Assembly: GCF_021404465.1 (NCBI RefSeq)
Contig: NZ_JABFTT010000010.1
Coordinates: 1-64,000 of the forward strand
Direction of reading: 5' to 3'
DNA from: Billgrantia zhangzhouensis
Lineage (GTDB): Bacteria > Pseudomonadota > Gammaproteobacteria > Pseudomonadales > Halomonadaceae
DNA: 64,000 nucleotides
Shown here: piece after piece, positions 35,185 through 43,787 of the stretch
Position numbering within the stretch: position 1 is the first letter of the stretch
Layout of the letters: the number at the start of each line of letters is the position of its first letter
Notes under the pieces: generated by a model
What the model was told of the DNA's origin: nothing
Databases searched by the model: none
Seen by the model: the letters and a program-made list of their open reading frames with translations, nothing else
Position numbers and translations under genes: made by a program

Positions 35185-36132
35185 ATGCAGGATCTCAACG
35201 ATCTCTACTACTTCGTGCAGGTAGTGGATCATGGCGGTTTCGCCCCGGCCGGACGCGCCCTGGGCATTCCCAAGTCCAAGCTGAGCCGGCGTATCGCCAA
35301 GCTGGAGGAGCGGTTGGGCACGCGGCTGATACATCGCTCGACGCGCCATCTGTCGGTTACCGAGCTGGGCCAGGCCTATTACCGCCACTGTGCGGCGATG
35401 CTGGTAGAGGCTGAATCGGCCGAGGAGCTGATCAAGCGCAATCTCGCTCAGCCAAGAGGCACGGTGCGGTTGAGCTGCCCGCCGAGCCTGCTGCACTACC
35501 TGATTACCCCGCTGCTGGTGCGCTTCATGGCGCAGTGCCCCGATGTGGAGGTGCAGGTAGAGGCCACCAGCCGCAGGGTGGACGTGATCAGGGAAGGCTT
35601 CGACATGGCCATCCGCGTGCGCTTCCCGCCGCTCGAGGACAGTGATCTCTCGATGAAGGTGCTGGCGCGCAGCCCCCAGCGTCTGGTGGCAGCGCCAATG
35701 CTATTCGAGAAGCGGCAGAGGCCGCAGGCGCCGGGTGACCTGGCGGGATTGCCCAGCCTGGATTTCTACCAGATCGACAGGCAGCACCTTTGGGTGCTTG
35801 ATGGACTGGATGGCGCGACCGCCCGGATTCGTCACCAACCACGGCTGGTCACCGACAATGCCGAGACGCTGCATCAAGCTGCGCTTGCGGGCCTGGGTAT
35901 GGTCAAGTTGGCGCTGCTGGTGGCAGGGCAAGACCTGAAGGCGGGGCGTCTCATCGACGTGCTGCCCGGCTGGGAACCGCGGGGAGGGATTCTGCATGCC
36001 GTCTTTCCGTCGCGTCGCGGCGTGCTACCTGCGGTGCGGGCATTGCTCGACTTCCTGGCCGAGAACATTGCCGAGATCGATTTTACCAGCCAAACCGCCC
36101 TGGCCGTGGAGACGAATGAAGAAGAGGTATGA
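35185..36132 (+). CDS. LysR-family regulator (AaeR/DmlR-like)
   Basis: The 315-residue regulator has the HTH at about 15-40 (GFAPAGRALGIPKSKLSRRIAKLEERLG, read as GRALGIPKSKLSRRI) and a substrate-binding domain. The PKSKLSRR recognition helix and RLSCPPSLL linker are typical of the large YafC/DmlR/AaeR clade. Divergence from the pirin operon makes that its likely target. A TATAAT at 35133-35138 could be its -10 box. The 3' end is only 12 bases from the convergent 41-aa gene. Confidence 0.88.
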   Translation: MQDLNDLYYFVQVVDHGGFAPAGRALGIPKSKLSRRIAKLEERLGTRLIHRSTRHLSVTELGQAYYRHCAAMLVEAESAEELIKRNLAQPRGTVRLSCPPSLLHYLITPLLVRFMAQCPDVEVQVEATSRRVDVIREGFDMAIRVRFPPLEDSDLSMKVLARSPQRLVAAPMLFEKRQRPQAPGDLAGLPSLDFYQIDRQHLWVLDGLDGATARIRHQPRLVTDNAETLHQAALAGLGMVKLALLVAGQDLKAGRLIDVLPGWEPRGGILHAVFPSRRGVLPAVRALLDFLAENIAEIDFTSQTALAVETNEEEV

Positions 36133-36144
36133 CGCTGCGCTCGC

Positions 36145-36270
36145 TCAGCACAACCGCGTGCCAAGCAACAGTAGAGAGGCATCGGCGGTTTGCCAGCCCC
36201 ACCACACCAAGGCCAGGGCGCCGGCCAGGACGATCAGGGCGGCAAGTTTCACCAATGGGTAATGCATCAT
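36145..36270 (-). CDS. Small single-helix membrane protein coupled to MFS gene
   Basis: The 41-residue product is essentially one membrane helix, LVKLAALIVLAGALALVWWGW, with a short polar tail. Its ATG overlaps the MFS stop by 4 bases (ATGA), the arrangement used by genuinely coupled genes, and this overlap decides the start (36270, or the next codon). It is too small for family assignment. It may be an accessory subunit of the transporter, as seen with other small membrane proteins; that is inference. Confidence 0.55.
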   Translation of the reverse strand: MMHYPLVKLAALIVLAGALALVWWGWQTADASLLLLGTRLC

Positions 36271-37475
36271 GCCTGAGCCTCCCGTGGGGCGGGGCGCTTG
36301 ATCGGTGCCTCGCTGATGAACCAGTGCAGCAGCGCCGCCGCTACTGAAAGCAGAATGGCGAGTTTCCATACCACATCATAGTCGCCGTGGAGGTCGTAGA
36401 GCATGCCGCCGAGCCACACGCCAGTGAACGAGCCGACCTGATGGAACAGAAAGACGATGCCGCCGAGCATGGAGAGGTGGCGTACGCCGAACACCGCGGC
36501 CACGATGCCGTTGGTCAGCGGTACCGTGGAGAGCCACAGCAGACCGATGGCGATGCCGAACAGGTAGGCGCTGGCGGGGCTCAGCGGCAGGAAGACGAAA
36601 GTCGCTATCACTGCGCCGCGGGCGAGATAGAGCCAACTGAGCAGGCGCGGCTTGGAATAGAGCCCACCCAGCCAGCCGGCGGCGTAGGTGCCGAAGATGT
36701 TGAACAGGCCCACCAGGGCCAGCACCGTACTGCCGACGTGCACGGCCAGGCCGTTGTCGAACAGGTAGCCGGGCAAGTGCACGCCGATGAACACTACCTG
36801 GAAGCCGCACACGAAGAAGCCCAGGCACAGCAGCCAGAAGCCGCGGTGTCCGGCGGCCTCGTCCAGCGCACTGCGCAGCGAGAGATCGCTGGCCTGGCGG
36901 GCTGAGGGGCGGTCCTTCAGCATGGCGCCGAGCGGCACCATCATCGCCGCCAGGGCACCCATCGCCAGCAGCGCGGCCGACCAGCCTAGCCAGCCGAGCA
37001 GGCCCAGGGTGCCCGGTAGCATGGCGAACTGGCCGAACGATCCCGCCGCACTGACGATACCCATCGCCATGCTGCGTTTCTCGGGCGCCACGGCGCGGCC
37101 TACGGCGCCCAGGATCACCGAAAAGGTGGTGCCCGATAGCCCCAGGCCGATCAGCAGCCCGGCGGAGAGCGACATGCCCAGCGCCGACTCGGAAACCCCC
37201 ATGAACAGCAGGCCGAGGGCATAGAGAATGCCGCCGATGGCAACCACCCGGGCCGCACCGAAGCGATCGGCCAGAGCTCCGGTGAAGGGCTGGGCGAACC
37301 CCCAGATCAAGTTCTGCAGCGCCAGGGCAAAGGCAAAGACCTCGCGGCCCCAGCCCAGCTCGCTGCTCATCGGCTCGAGGAACAGGCCAAAGCCGTGACG
37401 AAGTCCCATGGCCAGCGAGATGACCAGACTGCCGAGCAGGATCAGCAGAAGCGAGTGACGACGAAGGGCATCCAT
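36267..37475 (-). CDS. Major facilitator superfamily transporter
   Basis: The 402-residue protein has 12 predicted helices. The first-half loop reads GALADRFGAARVVAIGG, the MFS motif A region, and the central loop (about 185-205) is basic and polar. GLRHGFGLFLEPMSSELGWGRE at the N-terminus matches the monocarboxylate/oxalate-formate-antiporter-like MFS clade. No substrate can be assigned. It ends in a 4-base overlap with the small membrane-protein gene. Confidence 0.86.
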   Translation of the reverse strand: MDALRRHSLLLILLGSLVISLAMGLRHGFGLFLEPMSSELGWGREVFAFALALQNLIWGFAQPFTGALADRFGAARVVAIGGILYALGLLFMGVSESALGMSLSAGLLIGLGLSGTTFSVILGAVGRAVAPEKRSMAMGIVSAAGSFGQFAMLPGTLGLLGWLGWSAALLAMGALAAMMVPLGAMLKDRPSARQASDLSLRSALDEAAGHRGFWLLCLGFFVCGFQVVFIGVHLPGYLFDNGLAVHVGSTVLALVGLFNIFGTYAAGWLGGLYSKPRLLSWLYLARGAVIATFVFLPLSPASAYLFGIAIGLLWLSTVPLTNGIVAAVFGVRHLSMLGGIVFLFHQVGSFTGVWLGGMLYDLHGDYDVVWKLAILLSVAAALLHWFISEAPIKRPAPREAQA

Positions 37476-37639
37476 GGTGGCGGGCCTGTTTGCAGACTAA
37501 TGAATACGGCACTATCGCGCTTTCTCGATACGCTGGCAATGTCGCCAATCGGCGACTTGGCTGTAGTCGCTGTGCCACATGTGTAAAGGCTGCGTGATTC
37601 GCTATTATGAACGGTGTTTGACAACTATGGAGATGTCCC

Positions 37640-37816
37640 ATGCCACGGCGCCTGTTGACTCCTTTCCTTCTCGTCCTTGCCGCCATGCTGGTGGCGGGTT
37701 GCAGCTACCAACCGGCACGTATCAAGTCCGAGCCGCTGGTCGTCATCGATGATGGTCGTGGCGGCCATGGCGGAAGCTTCTGCCCGCCGGGGCAGGCGAA
37801 GAAGGGCCGCTGCTGA
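37640..37816 (+). CDS. Small lipoprotein, short twin
   Basis: The 58-residue protein has a lipoprotein signal peptide with lipobox LVAGC, so the mature chain is about 40 residues and lipid-anchored. After Cys it reads SYQPARIKSEPLVVIDDG and ends FCPPGQAKKGRC. The same start and end occur in the next gene, 107 bases downstream. Two further Cys near the C-terminus could form a disulphide. I do not recognise a named family. Confidence 0.7.
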   Translation: MPRRLLTPFLLVLAAMLVAGCSYQPARIKSEPLVVIDDGRGGHGGSFCPPGQAKKGRC

Positions 37817-37922
37817 GTCAGTGCACCCCAAGGACACACCAGACTGACCAGTTGTACCCATAACGACTTCGAACGGGAACCGAAGGGACGTGAGGAGTTC
37901 TTGCCCAGAGAGGTACATTGCC

Positions 37923-38201
37923 ATGAAAACGTCCCTGCGCTTGCTCACCCTGGCTTTTCTGCCCGCCATGCTGACTTTGGCCGGCTGCAGCTACTCGCCG
38001 GCCCGGATCACCCCAGAGCCATTGGTTGTGGTCGATGGCGGTCACCGTCATTATCACGACGACAAGCACCGCTACCGGTACCGGGATCGCTACGTCGAGC
38101 GCCATTACCACTATGATGGTCGGCGCCATTACGACCGGCGCTACCATGATCGGCGCGGTCGCTTCTGCCCGCCTGGGCAAGCCATGAAGGGGCGTTGTTG
38201 A
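37923..38201 (+). CDS. His/Tyr/Arg-rich small lipoprotein, long twin
   Basis: The 92-residue protein has lipobox LTLAGC, then SYSPARITPEPLVVVDGG and the C-terminal FCPPGQAMKGRC, matching the preceding gene. Between them lies an inserted segment of about 45 residues dominated by His, Tyr, Arg and Asp (for example RHYHYDGRRHYDRRYHDRRG). Such composition could bind metal or polyanions at the envelope. The start at 37923 places the signal peptide correctly. The pair looks like a tandem duplication with expansion. Confidence 0.7.
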   Translation: MKTSLRLLTLAFLPAMLTLAGCSYSPARITPEPLVVVDGGHRHYHDDKHRYRYRDRYVERHYHYDGRRHYDRRYHDRRGRFCPPGQAMKGRC

Positions 38202-38276
38202 CGCCCCCCGGTTTCACGTCGCCGCTGGTCAGGGTAGTGTAGAGGGTCCCTGACCGAGCGGACCCCAAGAAACGTC

Positions 38277-39122
38277 ATGTCTCTACTCGACCTGCGTGCC
38301 TGCAACCTGGGGCGGGAGCACATCGCTCATGAACACGCGCACCATCAGTTGATTCTGGCGACCTGTGGCAGCACCGAACTGGAGGTGGCGGGCCTCGGTG
38401 ATCGCGTTACCGGTGGGCGTGGCTGCCTGATTCCCTGCTCCTTTCATCACGAATACGAAGGGGATGGCCGCAATCGTACGCTGGTGCTCGATGTGCCGTT
38501 GGCTGCGGTGACGGAGATGTGTGATGGCGAGGGCCTGCAGCGCCTGTTCGAACGCCCACGTTTCTTCACCGTACCCGCTCGTCTCAGCCAGTTGGCCACC
38601 GCCCTGATGGCTCAGTTGGAGCAGTTCCCGGCGCTTCATAGTGAGATCGCGGCACTGCTGCTGCGGGCAATCTACCTGCATCTTGAGGGCGAGGCATCCA
38701 CTCCTGTGCTGGCTTCCCGGCGACGATCCCAGGAACGGATCGATATCGGTCGCCTCGATGCCTGGATTGACCGGCACCTTGCCGAAGAGATCCGGGTCGA
38801 GCGGTTGGCGGCGCTGTGTGCACTCAGCCCAGGTCACTTCCATGCGCTGTTTCGCGAGCTGATGGGGATCACGCCGCTGGCTTACGTGCAGCAACGCCGT
38901 CTGGAACACGCCCGTACCCTGGTCCGACATAGCGATCTTAGCCTGGGGCATATTGCGGCCCTGGTCGGCTTCCGCGACCAGGGTAGCTTCAGCCGAGCCT
39001 ACCGCCGTCATTTCGATGGCACTCCCTCTCAGGAGCGTCGCCATGCCGAGGCAGCTGCCGAGTCTGGGGCAAGTCTTCATGAGTTGCGGGCAAGCATTGC
39101 CCCTTCGCACGTTCTAGTCTGA
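38277..39122 (+). CDS. AraC-family regulator
   Basis: The 281-residue protein has an N-terminal cupin (EHAHHQLILATCGSTELEV) and a C-terminal AraC DNA-binding domain with IRVERLAALCALSPGHFHALF and SLGHIAALVGFRDQGSFSRAY. The cupin resembles that of regulators of amine and polyamine catabolism. It precedes the deacetylase operon by 61 bases in the same direction and is its probable activator. Confidence 0.87.
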   Translation: MSLLDLRACNLGREHIAHEHAHHQLILATCGSTELEVAGLGDRVTGGRGCLIPCSFHHEYEGDGRNRTLVLDVPLAAVTEMCDGEGLQRLFERPRFFTVPARLSQLATALMAQLEQFPALHSEIAALLLRAIYLHLEGEASTPVLASRRRSQERIDIGRLDAWIDRHLAEEIRVERLAALCALSPGHFHALFRELMGITPLAYVQQRRLEHARTLVRHSDLSLGHIAALVGFRDQGSFSRAYRRHFDGTPSQERRHAEAAAESGASLHELRASIAPSHVLV

Positions 39123-39183
39123 CGGTAAGCGTCATTGCCTTGTCTGGCTTAGTACGTCAGCGTCGCCTCGCCAAGGAACCGAG

Positions 39184-40218
39184 ATGAAACTTTTCTACCA
39201 TCCTGACCAGGAGGCTCACGCTCCTGCCTCTTTCCTGGTTCGTGGCCAGCTCACCTCGTCCCCCGAGGGGCCGGTGCGTGCCGAACTGCTGGCCAAGGGC
39301 TTGGCAGCAGCAGGCCTTGCCCTGCATGAACCCGACGATGTCGATAGCCCGCGGCTGCGCAGCCGTCTGGCCCGGATCCATACCCCACGCTACCTGAATT
39401 TTCTCGAGACCATCCACGCCCGCTGGCGCGAAATGCCGGGAGCCTCCGAACTGGTGATGCCCAACGTGCACCCATGTGGCGGTGGGAACCACTACCCGCG
39501 TCATCCGGTGGGTCAGGCGGGTTGGCACCTGCACGACATGGCGTGTCCCATCGGCGCCGACAGTTTCCGCGGCATACTGGCCAGTGCGGCCACGGCCCAG
39601 GCGGCGGCCGAGGCGCTGATCGGCGGACATAGCACCACCTATGCGCTGTGCCGGCCGCCGGGCCACCATGCTGGGCCGGACCGGGCGGGCGGCTTCTGCT
39701 TTCTCAACAACTCGGCGCTGGCGGCGACCGTGCTGCGCGAGCACTTCTCACGGGTCGCGATACTCGACATCGACCTTCACCACGGTAACGGTACTCAGGA
39801 CATCTTCTACTATCGGGGCGATGTCTGGACCGGCTCGATGCATGTCGACCCGGCCGATTTCTATCCCTTCTTCTGGGGCGGTGCCAACGAGGAGGGCATG
39901 GGTGAAGGGCTGGGCGCCAACGTCAACCTGCCGCTGCCATTGGGCAGCGATGGCGTCGCCTTCCTCGAGGTGCTGGAGGTGTTGATCGCCCGCATGGAAG
40001 CGTTTCGTCCCGAGGCGGTGGTAATCGCGCTGGGACTGGACGCCCATCGCGACGATCCGCTGGCCGGCATGACGCTCGAAACCGCGGATTTCGAATCGGT
40101 TGGCCGGCGCCTGAGCCGGTTGGCCCGGCCCGTCGTGTTGGTTCAGGAGGGGGGCTACCCAACCGAACGCCTGGGTGACAATCTGGCCGCCTTCATGAAT
40201 GGTTTCAGCGGCGGCTGA
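39184..40218 (+). CDS. Acetylpolyamine amidohydrolase-type histone-deacetylase-fold enzyme
   Basis: The 344-residue protein is close in length and motifs to acetylpolyamine amidohydrolase of Mycoplana ramosa. CRPPGHHAGPDRAGGFCFLNN gives the catalytic His pair, AILDIDLHHGNGTQDIFYYRGDV the first zinc ligands, LGLDAHRDDPLAG the second Asp, and VLVQEGGYP the catalytic Tyr. It would remove acetyl groups from acetylated diamines or polyamines in the cytoplasm. It is the first gene of a five-gene unit and is 65 bases ahead of ridA. Confidence 0.9.
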   Translation: MKLFYHPDQEAHAPASFLVRGQLTSSPEGPVRAELLAKGLAAAGLALHEPDDVDSPRLRSRLARIHTPRYLNFLETIHARWREMPGASELVMPNVHPCGGGNHYPRHPVGQAGWHLHDMACPIGADSFRGILASAATAQAAAEALIGGHSTTYALCRPPGHHAGPDRAGGFCFLNNSALAATVLREHFSRVAILDIDLHHGNGTQDIFYYRGDVWTGSMHVDPADFYPFFWGGANEEGMGEGLGANVNLPLPLGSDGVAFLEVLEVLIARMEAFRPEAVVIALGLDAHRDDPLAGMTLETADFESVGRRLSRLARPVVLVQEGGYPTERLGDNLAAFMNGFSGG

Positions 40219-40283
40219 CGTGAGGCCGCGGACGTGCAAGTATTCGCTGTTCCATCCCATTCACCTCCATCGAGAGAGACGAC

Positions 40284-40640
40284 ATGACCATTCAGTACCA
40301 TCACAGCAATGCCCGCATGAGCCAGATCGCCGTGCACAACGGAACCGTCTATCTGGCCGGCCAGGTACCGAGCGATGCCAGCGCCGACATGCGTGGCCAG
40401 ACCGAGCAGGTCCTGGCACGTATCGACGAGCTGCTGGCCGAGGCCGGTAGCTCCAAGGAGCACCTGATTTCGGCTCAGGTGTGGGTCACCGACATGGCGG
40501 AGTTCGACCAGATGAACGCGGCCTGGGAAGCCTGGGTGGTGCCGGGCCGCCCGCCGGTGCGCGCCGCCCTCGAGGCCAAGCTGGCCAAACCCGAATGGAA
40601 GGTCGAGATCATGGTGATCGCGGCGCTGCCGGAGGCCTGA
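40284..40640 (+). CDS. RidA/YjgF-family protein
   Basis: The 118-residue protein belongs to the RidA superfamily. HNGTVYLAGQVPSD is the N-terminal signature, and RPPVRAALEAKLAKPEWKVEI carries the conserved Arg and the Glu that bind imine or enamine intermediates. RidA hydrolyses reactive 2-aminoacrylate-like imines made by PLP and oxidising enzymes. Here the neighbouring reductase and aminotransferase would generate or consume such species. Only one base separates it from the next gene. Confidence 0.88.
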   Translation: MTIQYHHSNARMSQIAVHNGTVYLAGQVPSDASADMRGQTEQVLARIDELLAEAGSSKEHLISAQVWVTDMAEFDQMNAAWEAWVVPGRPPVRAALEAKLAKPEWKVEIMVIAALPEA

Positions 40641-40641
40641 C

Positions 40642-41583
40642 ATGCGCGTCGTCACCGCCGATGAGGTAGCCGCCGCGCTGCCCTGGAAGGCACTGATCGA
40701 GCGACTGGCACTGACCTTCAGCGAAGGGGTCGAGTCGCCGCCGCGCCATCATCACGCCATGCATCGGCCGGATGGCGAAGCCACCATGTTGTTGATGCCG
40801 GCCTGGGAACGGGCCGGCTACATTGGCGTGAAAATGGTCAATGTCTTTCCGCAGAATGCCGATCATGGCCTGCCGGCCATCGCCGGCGTCTATTTTCTCA
40901 GCGAGGGAGCCCACGGCCGCCCGTTGGCCTGCCTCGAAGGCAGTGAACTGACCCGTCGTCGCACTGCGGCGGCCTCGGCCCTGGCGGCCCGTGAGCTGGC
41001 CAGGGAAGATGCCGAGACCCTGCTGGTGGTGGGCACCGGCAAGCTGGCCCCCATGGTGATCGAGGCCCATGCCTCGGTGCGTCCTATCAAGCGTGTGAAG
41101 ATCTGGGGCCGCCATCCCGAGAAGGCGAGGCGATTGGCTGCCGAGTATGCCGACAGGTTCGATTGCGCGGTGGCCGAGACCCTGGAAACGGCCGCCCGTG
41201 AAGCCGACCTGATCAGTTGCGTGACGCTCGCTAGCGAACCGCTGATACGCGGGGAGTGGCTCGCGCCCGGCACCCATCTCGATTTGATCGGCGCGTTTCG
41301 TCCCAGCATGCGTGAAACCGACGCCGAGTGCCTGTGCCGTGGCGAGGTATTCGTCGATACCTATGCCGGAGCCCGGGGCGAGGCGGGCGACATTCTCCAG
41401 GCGATCGATGAGGGCGCGTTCGCTTTCGGCAACATTGCCGCTGACCTGGCGGAGCTGCTGCGTGGCGAGAAGCCCGGGCGCAGTTCGAACGCTGCCATCA
41501 CCGTATTCAAGTCGGTCGGCGCTTCGCTGGAAGATCTAGCGGCGGCCATCGAGGTTTGGGAACAGTTGGAGAAGCCTGCATGA
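40642..41583 (+). CDS. Ornithine cyclodeaminase/mu-crystallin family protein
   Basis: The 313-residue protein has the family layout: a dimerisation segment at the N-terminus with HHHAMHRPDGEATMLLMPAW, a Rossmann NAD(P) site near 130 (LLVVGTGKLAPMVIEAH), and the C-terminal GRSSNAAITVFKSVGASLED motif. Members are ornithine cyclodeaminases, alanine dehydrogenases or ketimine/pyrroline-2-carboxylate reductases. The reductase activity fits best beside RidA and an aminotransferase. Its stop overlaps the next start as ATGA. Confidence 0.88.
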   Translation: MRVVTADEVAAALPWKALIERLALTFSEGVESPPRHHHAMHRPDGEATMLLMPAWERAGYIGVKMVNVFPQNADHGLPAIAGVYFLSEGAHGRPLACLEGSELTRRRTAAASALAARELAREDAETLLVVGTGKLAPMVIEAHASVRPIKRVKIWGRHPEKARRLAAEYADRFDCAVAETLETAAREADLISCVTLASEPLIRGEWLAPGTHLDLIGAFRPSMRETDAECLCRGEVFVDTYAGARGEAGDILQAIDEGAFAFGNIAADLAELLRGEKPGRSSNAAITVFKSVGASLEDLAAAIEVWEQLEKPA

Positions 41584-42698
41584 AGGAGACGCGTCGAACA
41601 GGCTTTTTCTGGCACGAGCGCTGCTTTTGGCATGATCCTGGCGCCATCGGCGTGTTCTCAGCGCCTGGCGAGTTTCTGCAGCCCCAGCCTGCCTCGGAAA
41701 GCCCTGAGAGCAAGCGCCGGCTGAAGAACCTGCTTGAGGTGTCGGGCCTGATCGACGAACTCGATGTGCGCAAGGCTCTGCCGGCAAGCCGCGAGGATCT
41801 GGCACGGTTTCATACCGGGCGCTACCTGGACGAACTCGAGGAGGGAGACCTGACCCGGGGCGGCGATGCCGGTGAATGCGCACCCTACACGCCGGGCAGC
41901 CTGGCGGCGGCGAAACAATCGGCGGGTCTGGCAATCGCCGCGGTGGAGGCGGTGGCCAGCGGTGAGCTGCCCAACGCCTACGCCCTGTGCCGGCCGCCGG
42001 GTCACCATGCCGAAGCCGATCGCGGGCGCGGTTTCTGCCTGCTCGGCAACGTTCCGGTAGCGGTGATGCGAGCCCGGGCGCTGGGTCATGCCCGGCGTAT
42101 AGCGATTCTCGACTGGGACGTGCACCACGGCAACGGCCAGCAGGACGCCTTCTACGACGACCCCGACGTGCTGACCGTGTCGATTCACCAGGCAGGTAAT
42201 TATCCGCTGGACAGCGGTTTCTTCGAGGAGTTGGGCGAAGGGGCGGGGCATGGTGCCAATCTCAACCTGCCGATGCCTCCCGGCAGCGGCATCGGCGCCT
42301 ATCGCTACGCCATGCAGGAGCTGGTGCTGCCCGCCATCGGCGGCTTCGCCCCCGACCTCATCGTGGTGGCCTGCGGCTATGACGCCTGCGGCAAGGACCC
42401 ACTGGGCAAGATGATGCTCAACAGCTCGGCCTTCGCTGCCATGACCCAGCAGCTCAAGGCCCTGGCCGAGCGCATCAGCGACGGCAAGCTGGTCATGATC
42501 CACGAGGGCGGCTACTCCGAGGGCTACGTGCCGATGTGCGGCCATGCGGTGATTCAGCAGCTGGCCGGCAGTCGCACCCAGGTGCCCGACCCCCAGAACG
42601 ATGAGATCGCCGCCTGGGCCTACCAATCGCTGCAACCTCACCAGCGTGTCCTGATCGATGGCTGGCGTGACCAGTGGCTGCGCATTGCTCCGCTATGA
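41580..42698 (+). CDS. Class II histone-deacetylase-like amidohydrolase
   Basis: The 372-residue enzyme resembles bacterial HDAH of class II, not the acetylpolyamine type encoded at 39184. CRPPGHHAEADRGRGFCLLGN holds the catalytic His pair, AILDWDVHHGNGQQDAFYDD the zinc ligands, ACGYDACGKDPLGKM the third ligand, and MIHEGGYSEGYVP the transition-state Tyr. It would hydrolyse acyl-lysine-like or acylated amine amides. The start at 41580 is set by the 4-base overlap with the preceding gene. Confidence 0.88.
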   Translation: MKETRRTGFFWHERCFWHDPGAIGVFSAPGEFLQPQPASESPESKRRLKNLLEVSGLIDELDVRKALPASREDLARFHTGRYLDELEEGDLTRGGDAGECAPYTPGSLAAAKQSAGLAIAAVEAVASGELPNAYALCRPPGHHAEADRGRGFCLLGNVPVAVMRARALGHARRIAILDWDVHHGNGQQDAFYDDPDVLTVSIHQAGNYPLDSGFFEELGEGAGHGANLNLPMPPGSGIGAYRYAMQELVLPAIGGFAPDLIVVACGYDACGKDPLGKMMLNSSAFAAMTQQLKALAERISDGKLVMIHEGGYSEGYVPMCGHAVIQQLAGSRTQVPDPQNDEIAAWAYQSLQPHQRVLIDGWRDQWLRIAPL

Positions 42699-42727
42699 AA
42701 CACGCACCCTGAACCGACGAGGACGAC

Positions 42728-43696
42728 ATGACCCCGCTTCATGAACGAGATGGCTGGCTGTGGCTGGACGGCGAGTGGCTGCCATGGCGCGAGGCCCAGA
42801 CCCACCTGCTGACCCACACCCTGCACTACGGCATGGGCTGCTTCGAGGGAGTGCGCGCCTATGCCGGAGAGCAGGGCACGCACCTGTTTCGCGTTGCCGA
42901 GCATACCCGGCGCCTGCTCGACAGTGCCCATGCGCTGGACATACCGGTTGCCTTCGACGAAGCGGAACTGATCGAGGCCCAGCGGCAGTGCCTGGTACGC
43001 AACGAGCTGCGTAACGCCTATCTCAAGCCCACCGTGTTCTTTGGCGCCGAAGGGCTTGGGCTGCGGGCCAAGGATCTTTCCGTGCACGTGATGATCGCGG
43101 CCTGGAACCTTGGCGACTACATCTCGGCGGAGGCGGCTTCGCTCGGCCTGCGGGCGCTGACCTCTTCCTGGGCACGCCACCACGTCAACATCAGCCTGTG
43201 CCGGGCCAAGACCAACGGCCACTATGTCAACTCCATGCTGGCGCTCAACACTGCCGTGAAGGCGGGCTTCGACGAGACGATCATGCTCGATCCCGAGGGC
43301 TACGTGGCCGAGGCATCCGCGGCGAACGTCTTCCTGCTGCGCGACGGTGTGCTGCATACGCCGGAGGTTACCTCCTGCCTGCAGGGCATCACTCGCGACA
43401 GCGTGATGCAACTGGCACGCGATGTACTGGGCATCGAGGTGAGGGAACGGCGTGTCACTCGCGACGAGTTGTATACCGCTGATGAAGCCTTCGTCACCGG
43501 CACTGCCGCTGAGATCCTGCCGCTGCGGGAGCTCGATGGAAGGCATGTCGGTGCGCGCGCCGGCGCGCCCCTTCCGGGACAGCCGATCGCCGAGGATTCG
43601 ATCACGGCCCAGCTACAGGGGTTATATCGGAGGGTCACTCGCGCCGAGCTGGATGGCGGGCTGCATGCGTTCGCGCCATGGCTGACGCCGGCCTAA
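42728..43696 (+). CDS. Branched-chain-type class IV aminotransferase
   Basis: The 322-residue PLP enzyme is of fold type IV. LTHTLHYGMGCFEGVRAY is the N-terminal signature, RAKTNGHYVNSMLAL carries the PLP Lys near residue 160, and EASAANVFLLRDG and LQGITRDSVMQLA bind cofactor phosphate. It is full length and resembles IlvE, but its place at the end of the deacetylase unit, 29 bases after the previous gene, suggests an amine or amino acid from that pathway as donor. A biosynthetic ilvE is expected elsewhere. Confidence 0.85.
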   Translation: MTPLHERDGWLWLDGEWLPWREAQTHLLTHTLHYGMGCFEGVRAYAGEQGTHLFRVAEHTRRLLDSAHALDIPVAFDEAELIEAQRQCLVRNELRNAYLKPTVFFGAEGLGLRAKDLSVHVMIAAWNLGDYISAEAASLGLRALTSSWARHHVNISLCRAKTNGHYVNSMLALNTAVKAGFDETIMLDPEGYVAEASAANVFLLRDGVLHTPEVTSCLQGITRDSVMQLARDVLGIEVRERRVTRDELYTADEAFVTGTAAEILPLRELDGRHVGARAGAPLPGQPIAEDSITAQLQGLYRRVTRAELDGGLHAFAPWLTPA

Positions 43697-43787
43697 GCCG
43701 TTTGTCTGATCGGGACCCGCCGCTCCGAGACGCGCATCGCCTTGCATAGCTGCTAATATGGCCGCACCTCGGAGATAGTGGGATGAA

